NCBI GenBank assembly: GCA_027625915.1
Contig: JANTQA010000020.1
Coordinates: 1,550,001-1,614,000 of the forward strand
Reading direction: 5' to 3'
Length of the DNA stretch: 64,000 nucleotides
Source: Anaeramoeba flamelloides
Taxonomy: Eukaryota; Metamonada; Anaeramoebidae
Below the pieces are notes generated by a model. It was not told where the DNA came from. It saw only the letters and a list, made by a program, of their open reading frames with translations, and did no database searches. Within the stretch, counting starts at the first letter, position 1, and each line of letters starts with the position of its first letter. Shown here in pieces: positions 49,232 through 59,300 of the stretch. Both the position numbers and the translations under genes were made by a program.

Positions 49232-52081
49232 TTAATCACTTTCAATAAATGAATCCGATGACTCAAAGCCACTATTTGAAGATGATGAAGAATTTTTATC
49301 AGTATTATTCTTAACATCAACAAATCCCTTTTCATTTACTGACGAGATGCTATCTGAATCTTCTTCTTCCGATTTAGATTCTGTTTCTGTTTCTGTTTCT
49401 GTATGTGTTTTCGTATCTGTTTCTTTAATATTGAATGGTATTTGTTCATTTTCTTGATAATCTTTTTCGCTGTTTTCAGAATCCTCTTCAAAGGGACTTG
49501 AACTAATTTCGGACAATGTTGATTCTTTTCCATGTTTCTCTTGATTTTCTTTTTCGCTTTCTTTTTCGCTTTCCTTTTCGCTTTCCTTTTCACTTTCACC
49601 TTCATTTTCATTTTCTTTTTCTTTTTCGCTTTCCTTTTCGCTTTCCTTTTCACTTTCTTTTTCACTTTCACTTTCATTTTCCTTTTCATTTTCTTTTTCG
49701 CTTTCCGTTTCGCTTGCTGTTTCGCTTCCCTTTTTGCTTTCTTTTTCACTTTCATTTTCATTTTCTGATTGACTTTCATTTTCATTTTCATTTTCATTTT
49801 CATTTTCATTTTCATTTTCATTTTCATTTTCATTTTCATTTTCATTTTTTGATTGACTTTCAGAACTTGATATTTGTTCTATTTCTGTATTTGAATTGCT
49901 ATTTGAAGTTGATGGTGTTTTGGGATTAGTATCTGTTTCTTTGCTTGTTGTTGTATCTGTATCGCTTTCATTTTCATTTTCATTTTCATTATCATCCTGA
50001 TCATCTGAATCATTGTATTTAAATGACTCCGTTGAATCATTAAAATCATCATCTTTTGAACCTTCCGAAGAGCTAAATTCGGTAAGATTTCCATCGCTTT
50101 TATTTGAACTATCAACATCAACATCAGAGGAAGTGTCAACGTTGCTATAACTATCAGTGCTATTATTAGTACTATTATGACTTGAATGTATTTTTTTGGC
50201 TGGTTTCTTTTTTGATGTTCTCTTGCTATTTTTGATATTAAAATCGTTCTCTTGAATTATTCCTTGAATTGATAAAAACACTGTTTTGAAACTAAGATTA
50301 TTTTGGTGAATTGGTCTTTTTCTTTCATAAAATAAATTCACTGCAACAATGATCAGGCCTCTGTCTCTGGGCTTCCTTGTTGCAAAGGTGAAAATTTTTG
50401 GTGTTGGTGTATAAATTGAGCGCACATTCAAAGCTTTTTTCTTTTTCCTTCTCTTTTTATTATTTTTTTTTTGATCTTTTAAAATTTTTTTTTTGTCTGC
50501 CGTTGAAATACCGGAAATGGTAAATAATAATAAATCACCTTTAACCTTTTTAATTTCAAAATTGCTATCAAAAATTATGTCTGCGTTTGTTTTTTTTGAC
50601 TTCAAAAACCCAAAGGCGATTTTATTTAAATCCACTTTTATCCAGCCACCCCTCAACGGGGATTCTCTTTTTTCCACGACGCCGACACGGAAAACGACAA
50701 GTTTCTTGTTCCAATAGTTTTTCAAGGTGTTTTCCAAAATTGGTAGTTCGTTCTCTTTTTCCTTCTTGCTGTCGGTTGTCTGGCCGATGGTCTTTTCAAA
50801 GAACATTACCGATTTATTCCAAGAACTTTGTAAGGCCGACAGCTGCTTGTCTTTGATCTTGTCAAAGTTCGGTAGCACATCGCTTTTGATGGTCTGGTGA
50901 TCCAAAAATTTAACTTTTGGGTTTTTCCCGATCAAGGGCGATTTGCCAAGCGAAAGATTGAAAATTAAAAAGCAAAACACGATTGTCCTCCGGGCGTTGG
51001 GCTCATTGGCGACAACAACGATCATATGGCGTGTTCTGATATTCCAAAAATACAACACTCTTGTGTTCGCAATGTCGATGTATAGTCTGAGGTTTGGCCC
51101 CCAGGGCGAGGAAAATAACTTGCGTGTGACGGTTTTGCTATGGACACTAAATTGCCTTTTGTCCATTTTCAAGGCACCACGCTCTAACTGGCCAGAAACC
51201 GATTTTTGGTGAATGCTCCGTGATCTGTCAGAAGGGCACGAATAGACTTGCACGTCGTGGTTAAGGCCACCATGCCGGGAGAGTCTCGTGGCCCGTTCAT
51301 ATGATTTTTCAAATTCCTTTAACAATTTCTTTGCCCTTCCAAATTTTTCATTCTCAAATCCATAAAGCGACACATTCTTCCACTGATCATAGACATTCTG
51401 TAAAAAGAAATTTTCCAAGTACCTTTCCTCTTGTCCATTCTTAATGTATTTATTAAACAAGACCGAAAAGCCACTTTGGCTCAAATACATCGATTTTGAA
51501 TCTGGGTAGACCATTTCAAACATCGTTTCCACTCTTGCTTTGCTCAATTGCTTTTTTTTCAAGATCACTAACTTTTTTTTTTTTTTTTGGTACGTTTTAC
51601 CAAGTGTGTCGTTTTTGTGTTTCATTTTCATGGCCTTTCTTTTTTCCCTTTCGATCATCTTTAATAATCTCTTTCTTTTGGATTTGTTAGAGTTGTTGCT
51701 TTCGATTTCCTCTGAACTGGAATGTAGTGGCAAGTCTGGCCCAGATCCTGATTTGGAGTCTGATTCAACCTTTGGATCGGTGTCTGGAATTGATTTTATT
51801 TCGGATTCAAATCCTGAATATGTGTTTGTCTTTTCATCAGAGTGAAAATTTGGATCTGTTAAATCAGAACCATTCTGAGAATTGGAATGGGGCTGTGAAT
51901 TGGAATTGAAACCAGAAATAGACTCATTGTTCCATTCTTTGTTGGATCGGGAATTATTTGGTTCTTTTTCAGACGAACTTGAAAAGTGTTCAATACTGGC
52001 GGGTTCACTTGTTGACTGAGAACTGCTTTTTTCTCCGTGGCTGCCATGATCACTACTCGAACTTTTATTTGAAGAAGACAT
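49232..52081 (-). CDS. Acidic Ser/Glu/Asn-rich protein with a globular core, unrecognised
   Basis: A single exon of 949 residues from ATG 52081 to TAA 49232. The N-terminal 130 residues are Ser-rich. A Lys-rich stretch (about 130-180; KSKRKRLLKMIEREKRKAMK) could be a nuclear signal or coiled coil. Residues about 185-610 look folded and contain two segments with alternating beta-like text (QLERGALKMDKRQFSVHSKT to NARRTIVFCFLIF, and KLVVFRVGVVEKRES to RDRGLIIVAVNLF). Each might be a PH-like domain, but this is only a guess. The C-terminal third is Asp/Glu/Ser-rich with Asn-Glu and Glu-Lys-Glu-Ser repeats (49530-49850) and is surely disordered. The core is visibly richer in G+C than its ends. 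I cannot name the family. Long frames antisense to the repeats are shadows. Confidence 0.75.
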   Translation of the reverse strand: MSSSNKSSSSDHGSHGEKSSSQSTSEPASIEHFSSSSEKEPNNSRSNKEWNNESISGFNSNSQPHSNSQNGSDLTDPNFHSDEKTNTYSGFESEIKSIPDTDPKVESDSKSGSGPDLPLHSSSEEIESNNSNKSKRKRLLKMIEREKRKAMKMKHKNDTLGKTYQKKKKKLVILKKKQLSKARVETMFEMVYPDSKSMYLSQSGFSVLFNKYIKNGQEERYLENFFLQNVYDQWKNVSLYGFENEKFGRAKKLLKEFEKSYERATRLSRHGGLNHDVQVYSCPSDRSRSIHQKSVSGQLERGALKMDKRQFSVHSKTVTRKLFSSPWGPNLRLYIDIANTRVLYFWNIRTRHMIVVVANEPNARRTIVFCFLIFNLSLGKSPLIGKNPKVKFLDHQTIKSDVLPNFDKIKDKQLSALQSSWNKSVMFFEKTIGQTTDSKKEKENELPILENTLKNYWNKKLVVFRVGVVEKRESPLRGGWIKVDLNKIAFGFLKSKKTNADIIFDSNFEIKKVKGDLLLFTISGISTADKKKILKDQKKNNKKRRKKKKALNVRSIYTPTPKIFTFATRKPRDRGLIIVAVNLFYERKRPIHQNNLSFKTVFLSIQGIIQENDFNIKNSKRTSKKKPAKKIHSSHNSTNNSTDSYSNVDTSSDVDVDSSNKSDGNLTEFSSSEGSKDDDFNDSTESFKYNDSDDQDDNENENENESDTDTTTSKETDTNPKTPSTSNSNSNTEIEQISSSESQSKNENENENENENENENENENENENESQSENENESEKESKKGSETASETESEKENEKENESESEKESEKESEKESEKEKENENEGESEKESEKESEKESEKENQEKHGKESTLSEISSSPFEEDSENSEKDYQENEQIPFNIKETDTKTHTETETETESKSEEEDSDSISSVNEKGFVDVKNNTDKNSSSSSNSGFESSDSFIESD
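49530..49855 (-). repeat. Hexanucleotide coding repeats (Asn-Glu and Glu-Ser-Glu-Lys)
   Basis: In-frame TTCATT (sense AATGAA, Asn-Glu) repeats about a dozen times at 49770-49845. An AGCGAAAAGGAA-type repeat (Glu-Ser-Glu-Lys) fills 49550-49720. Confidence 0.9.
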
Positions 52082-53358
52082 TCAATCGGAATTTGATTTA
52101 TTGTTTTTTATTTATTGATTTTATTTTGTTTGACAAAATGAAAAAAAAAAAGATTTTTAAAAGAGAAAAAATGAAAAATTGGTTTTTTTTGGATGTCAGT
52201 TGGGCTGTTCTTGTTCAATACCCAAAAAAAAATAAAGGTGTACAAACACTTTTCTAGTTTCTTCTTTTTTGAACAAACGTTATTGAAAATAAAAAAGTAT
52301 CAACAAAAGTTAATAAGCATTTGACATTTTGGGAAAAGTTTAAAGAGTTGACTTGAAAAAATAATGTTAGTTGGAAGCCAAAATTCTTGTATCTCTTTTG
52401 TTAAACACTTCTTAGCTTCCAAAACTTTTTGAACAAAATTATTGCTTTTAAAAGTTGATAAAAAGTTCAGTAAAACCCTTTTCTTTATAAGCTTTGGTTT
52501 AAATTGAATTAAATTTTTCTGAAAGTAAAATGTGATAAATGTCCAACAAAGAATTTTAAACGTCGGTTTGAAAGACTCTATGAATGTAAATAAATTCCCT
52601 AAATCAATTTTTTTCACTTAGAATTTCCAAGAATTACTTGTGGGACTGTAATTTCTTTTTTATGGTTCTCTTTTTTGAAAATATTCATAAATGCAAATAG
52701 ATGATTTTGAATTTTTTACGATCTTTTTCTAATTTTTTTACACTTCTTTTGTTAAAACAAGAATTAAAATTTGATTCAATACTGATAAATTCTCATAAAT
52801 TTCAAAAAATTTTTAGTTCAATTTCCATTTTTATAAATCTTCGAACTGTTTCTTATCAAACATTCCCTGACAAAGAATATTTGGAAGAACAACTAATTTT
52901 ATAGAGTTTCTTTGCACTTGACTTCATAAAATGCTTTATTCAAAGTTGAGAATAAAAATTTCAAAAAGGAAAATCAAGCAAAAATTTCCAAACATAAATT
53001 GCAATTTATCAGTAAAATCAACTTAAATTATTTGTTCTTTGAAAAATTCGTCTGTATCAAGGAAACGGTTTTGAAAGTTGATGTATCAGATTTACAAAAA
53101 AGAGTATTGAAAAAAAATTTTGTTTTCAATTTTTGAATTCGTTAAACTTAAAAAGTTACTTTAAAGATATGTGTTAAATATGAATGAAATCTGTTCTTAT
53201 TTGTATTTTTCTGTGATAAAAAGATCCAAAAAGGGTACAATAACAAATAGAGGTGAAAGATTTAAATGGTAGTACCTCATATTCGGGGTAACTAATTCTT
53301 TCTGAAATATTTCATTTTTCATTTTTTTTTTTTTTTTTTATTTCTATCAATTCCAAAA
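52082..53358. promoter_or_regulatory. Divergent intergenic region before SEC23
   Basis: 1.28 kb between two genes transcribed away from each other, so both promoters should lie here. It is A/T-rich with a poly(T) run just before the SEC23 ATG. The frames at 52300-52617 (-) and 52701-52904 (+) look like chance: the first opens only on a GTG. No named motif can be supported. Confidence 0.4.
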
Positions 53359-56300
53359 ATGAATTTTATTCAAAAAGAAGACCTAAATGGGATAAGATGG
53401 TCTTGGAACATATTCCCAAATTCGACTCAAGAAGAGTCTCGATTAGTTATTCCACTGGGGTGCCTTTACTCACCCAAAAAGGAGATCCCAACATGCCCAG
53501 AGTTGCCATACCCACCTATCAACTGTCGATCTTGTGGTTGCATTTTAAATCCATACTGTAGCATTGACTTTAATGGGAAGACCTGGTCTTGCCCATTTTG
53601 CTATCAAAGAAACCAATTTCCACAAAGCTATTATGGCATTTCTGAACAAAGCCTACCAGCTGAGTTGATTGAGAAATTTACAACCGTGGAATATTTGCTG
53701 CCACCACCCCAACAACAACAACAAAACAGAATACCAAATGTACCAGTCTTTTTGTTTCTATTAGATCTCCATTGCCCACAAGAGGAGCTCGATGCAATGA
53801 AAGACGCAATTGTGGAATCCTTTGCCTTTTTACCTCCACAATCCAAAATTTGTTTAGTAACCCTTGGAACGGCTTTACAAATCTATGACTTGAGCTTTAC
53901 AAGCTGTCCAAAATCTTTTATTCTCAGGGGCACTCGGGAATACACCTTTGATAAAATTCAGGATCTTTTACAACTAAGTATGCCATTTTTTATTTTTTTA
54001 TTTCTTGATTCTTATTTCTTGTTTTTCGAGTGTTTTTCAAAAGATTTCCCAAGTGTATATCTCTTCATTTATTACTTTTTTATTCTTGTTTTTTCAAAGA
54101 ATTTTTTTCTTTTTAATTTTACTTTTTTTTTTTTTTTTTTTTTTTTCAATTTTTTATTTTTTTATTGTTTTTGTTCCTTTTTTTTAATTAGTCCTTTTAA
54201 AAATATTCAAAATTGGAATTCTTAAAAACTTTAGTTCAGCGTTTTCAAATAATTTCTTAGACAGCTTAACTTGTACACACGCCTAAAAAATGATGTCTAC
54301 ATTTTCAAAGTTTTTTTGATAAATTTGTGTTTTTTTCATTAACGGTGATACTTTTTCAGCAGGTACACAAACGAGAGAACATTTGCCAGAATATATTTGA
54401 TATAGTTAGTAACATTATGCTGAATTTAAAAAAAGAAATGAAGTGGTTTGGGGAAAGAAACACAAAAAAGAAAATCGAAAATACTTTTATCAAGAAAACA
54501 AACAAGTCCCATTGTTGGTTTATTAAATGGAATTTGTTGTGATTTAAAACATCAAATACATTCTGACAAATGTCTCCTTCCATGTGTACCCCCCTGAAAA
54601 AGTATCACTGTTAATGAAAAAAACACAAATTTATCAAAAAAACTTTGAAAATTCTTACACCATTTTCTGCGCTTGTGTATTTGAAATTTAAATGGGATAA
54701 AATTTCCAGCTGATTATCTTTTTTTCAATTCTTAAATAGTCTTATTATTTAGAATTGTTAGTTCACTCAATATATCTCTACAAATATAACAACCAATAAA
54801 CCAAACAAATAAATAGAGATTTACAAATTGCAACTATTTCTTTGAAGGTTAACTGTTTAAAAAAAATGGAAAATGAAAGTGAAGTGAAAATATTTTCCCA
54901 TTTATTATCCAAATACCTTCCATAAAGCCTATTTTGAACCTTTTTTTTTTGATTTCATTTTCTCGCAACCTAACACAGTAATGGTCGACAATTTGAGAAT
55001 CTGATGAAATATGAGAAATGATAAAAAAAAACACAATTATTTTTATTTTTTCTTTTATTGTTAATGAGTAGAGGAGATTCACAAAATTACCTACTGTTTG
55101 CCGCCAGGTTTTCCAGGATTCAAAAGAATAGAGTAAAATCATAGATTTTGCTCAATTCTTTTGAATCCTGGAAAACCTAGGCACTTTCCGTTAGGCTTTT
55201 TTTAATTTGAGAAATAGACCTAAAATTTATTTAATTTTCGGTTTATTTCTGGAATTAAAAAAAACTTCACGTTAGGCTTTTTTTAATTTAAAAGAATTGA
55301 GTTAAATCTTTGACTTTACTCTATTCTTTTGAATTAAAAAAAAACCTAGGCACTTGACGGTACTTCAAGTTAGGTTTTTTTTAATTCCAGAAATAAACCT
55401 CCGTTAGCTTTTCCAGAATTTAAAAGAATTGTGAAAAATCTTTGAATTTACTCTATTTTTTTGAATTAAAAAAAATCTCGGCACCCTACGACACTCCACG
55501 GTATCCCACGGTACCCGACGGTACCCACTCTGATTACTAATGGTAAATTAGCAATTAAGATGATAAAGAAAAAAAAAAATTTGGAATCGAGCAAGTTCCA
55601 AATTTTTATTGGTTGAAAAAACAAAAAGAAAAAAAAAAAAAAAAAAAAAAAAAAAAGGTTTTTTCAAAGGGTGCTGGTAAAAAATTAAAAAAAAACTCAA
55701 AGCCCATTTTTATCAAGAACACTCAAAAAACAGCCACGATCCTTTTATTTAAAATTTCATCATTTAATTATTTCTAAGAAATTATGAATGCTTCGTTGGG
55801 AGGTAGTTGTTTAGTAGCTGCCATTTTTTTCTTTTTGATCGAACCTTTTTTGATCGTTCCAGTTTTTATTTTTGTCTTTTTTATTATATTTTCAAGTTAC
55901 CCATACCTACTAGTTTCTGTCCTTTCAGTATTAGTAGGTAACAACTTGATTATTCTCCTTAGTAACTCTTCTATCCAATAAAAAGGAAATTCAATAAGGA
56001 AAAAATCGAAAAAAAAATAAAATCTACTTGTTTTGTTGTTCTTAGAGTCGGCATTTAATAAAAGTTTGAAACCCTTCACTTTTTGTTTGTGAATATTTAA
56101 ATATTATCTCAAGTCTTAAATTTATTTCAGAAATTTAAATTTTTAAAAATCAGTATATTTACAATTAAAAATGAACAAAAGCAAACTTGGCTTTATACCC
56201 GATTGTCATTGATAAATTCATCGATAAAATAATATTTATTGATATTACTTTTGAGTGAGTATCTGAGATATTTAATAACTTTGAGAATTATTTCATTGAA

Positions 56301-59300
56301 TTGAACTTATTTTTCAATTTACAGGAATGTTCCAAATTAAATCAAAAATTGATGAACTCATTTTTTTTTGGCTTATTAATTTTTTTGTAATCTGTAATTT
56401 CTATTTTCTTATCCTCTAATTTGTTATTAAATTTGAAAAAAATGAAGCTTTTCAAATTAAAATAAAAAAAAAAACAAACTTCAAATTGCACAAACTTATA
56501 TTTGAGAAAATTTAAAAAAATAATAAGATTTCCAAAATTACAACACCTCCTCAGATCGGAAGAATTTTTATATGATATTTTGAGACAATGAATTCTCATA
56601 CTTTTGTCCATTATTGTCATTGCAAAAGAATTAATATTGATTAATTTAACATTTTTTTTACAAAAGCTTTAATTTTTACTTGTTTATCCGATATTATTAT
56701 TTTGAATTTTATTTCAATTCACAAACATCAATTTAAGGTTCCACTTAATGACTTTATCCATATATGTCATTTTTTTTTTTATTAAAAAGTCGCACTATTA
56801 AATTTGATGATATTTTTAACCTGAACTTAAATAAATTCACTTTTTTTCAAAAATTTTGAAAATCAAGCCGAATCAAAAAGATTATTTTTTGACCTTATTA
56901 AAATAGTCTCTTTCATATTTTTATTTTAACTAATACTAAAAATTTATTATTTTCCCCACATGACGAATTTGATGATATGATAATAGAAATTTTTTTTAAA
57001 AACAAAATTGTTTAATTCATTTATTAACTAACCTCCACCTTACCCATCACAACATTTTAATAATAAAGTGCACAATAAAAGATAAATGAGAAAATTAATC
57101 GCATATCCAAATATACACGTTTTTCTTTTTTTTTTTTTTTATTAATAAATTTTTATAAATATTAATTTTTTTTTCAATAATAATAAAATAAAAAAATAAA
57201 CAAATCATTATTAACAATGCTAAGGAACAAATATCTTGGACCAACAAAAAGGAGACACCACAACTGGAATTCATAAATTTTTTAGACCAATTTCAGAATG
57301 TGAATTTTTGGTTTCAGAAATTTTAGAGGATATAAAAAAAGATCCATGGGGAAATAAAAAGGGAATTAGGCCTCAAAGATGCGTTGGAACCGGGCTACAA
57401 TTAGCAATCATGTTAATGGCACGATATTTTGGTATTTTAAAATTAAATCTAGGTAAAATTGAAAAAGAAGAAGATTTATTAAAAATTAAATCAATTGGAG
57501 GAATTGGAGGAAGAATAATTACCTTTTTATCTGGCCCATGTACAAAAGGCAAAGGACAAATTGTAGATCGAGAATTTGATAATCCTATCCGTTCACATCA
57601 TGATTTACTTAAAGGATCTGCAAAATATACTAAAGAATCGTTTTCGTTTTATGATAATTTAGGTAAAATTGCAAACCAAATTGGAATTTCAATCGATCTT
57701 TTTGGTTGTTCTTTTGATCAAATTGGTTGCTATGAAATGAGAACGTTAATTTCCAAAACCGGTGGTGAATTGTTAATTACAGATAAATTTAATTCTGATA
57801 TCTTTAAAAATAGCTTTTTGCATTTATTTAAAAATAAAAAACAATCACAGCAACAACAACAGCAAGAACAAGAAGAAGAAATAGTTTTAGAAACAGGATT
57901 TAATGGATTGTTAGAAGTAAATACAACAGCAGAATTGCAAATTCTAGGTGTGATTGGTAACTGTGAAAAATTTTCAAAAACTGGAAAGGCAAAAATAAAT
58001 GAAAAGGTAATATTTATTTTTCTGATCTTTTAGTTTTTTTATCTTTATTTTTTAATAGATTTCATTTTTTGAAAATTATAATTCATTTGAAGAAAAAAAT
58101 ATTCTCAAGAGTTTTTAAAAGAAAATTATCAAAATCAAAATCTAAAAAACATTTTTTTTTAATCCATTACATTGTTACACCTTTTCTTTTAATTCCTATT
58201 AACCTTAAATATGAACATTAACATTTTATAAATTAAAACAATTAGAAAAGGTTATTCTTTATTTTTTTAAAGCATTTTCTATCAAAAAAAAATAATTATA
58301 TTTAATAAAAAGTGCTCAACATCATTTTAACATGATTAACTAAGATTTAAAACTTGTTAAATAATATGGATATTACACATACTATATTATTTTTAAAAGG
58401 TATCAGATTACACATGATATCATTTTAATAAAATAACATCTACCAAACTTAAACAAGATAATAACAGTATTTTGAAAAAAAAGTTTACAGAATAAGATTA
58501 AAAAAATGTTTTACGATGATTTTAATTAATGTTATAAATAGTTTAAATACTTTATTTAATTGGTGATTCATAAAACTTATTTACAAGATTTGAAAATAAA
58601 ACTTTTTAATAAATTATTCGGACAAATCGTTCCATAATTCAGTAATTCAAAAATTAATTTGACAATAATTTTTGGTGTTCTGAAAAAATAAAATTAATTA
58701 AATTATTTAATGGGAATTAAACAAGAAGCTTATTCTAAAGAATGGATTTTTTGATATTTATTTTAAAAAGTTTTTTAATGATTTGGTTAGTAATAAAGGA
58801 ATAGTAAATGGTTATTCATTTTTTTTTTTTTTCAAAATATCTTTTTCTGTTCAAATACAATGAATCAGAAAATACATCCATTTTAAAAAAGTGAGTATTA
58901 AAGGTTTTGAAAAATAGTGAATCAGATTGCTTAAAAGAGTGAGTTAAACAATCTAAGCACCACTTTGTAAAACTTTTATTTCTCATTTTTTTTAAAATTG
59001 CTATAAAAATCAAAGTATTTTGTACTTTTAAAAATTTATTAATTTTTTTTTTTTTTTTTTTTTATTATTGAAGAAGTGTAAATTACACTCTAGTTGCCCT
59101 TAGACTTAAATTCCCTTTCAGAAATTTAAGTGTAAAATCATAGATTTCACGATTATTAATTAATGAAAATAATTTCAAACTATCACAGTTCAAAATTGGT
59201 TCATTAAGATTTCATTTTTTGTAATTTGTTTTGAAAAATTAATCTATCTTTTTCATAGGAATGACATACCCATAAAAAATGATCAATATTTTCTATTATT

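Larger units (their letters stand above)
53978..57224 (+). other. 3.2 kb first intron of SEC23
   Basis: Donor CTAA/GTATGC (phase 1) and acceptor GCTAAG/GA. It contains a TIR element (54273-54680), the palindrome array (55100-55530), a 35-base A run near 55625, and a small hydrophobic open frame (55784-55981). From 56000 to 57220 I see only A/T-rich sequence. Confidence 0.9.

Noticed and set aside
49336-50139. Met-Lys, Phe-His and Phe-Ala repeat frames on both strands
   Set aside because: Shadows of the hexanucleotide repeats in the acidic protein gene.
52300-52617. 105-codon minus-strand frame between the acidic protein gene and SEC23
   Set aside because: It opens on GTG, has no recognisable domain, and is Phe/Lys/Ile-biased like random frames here.
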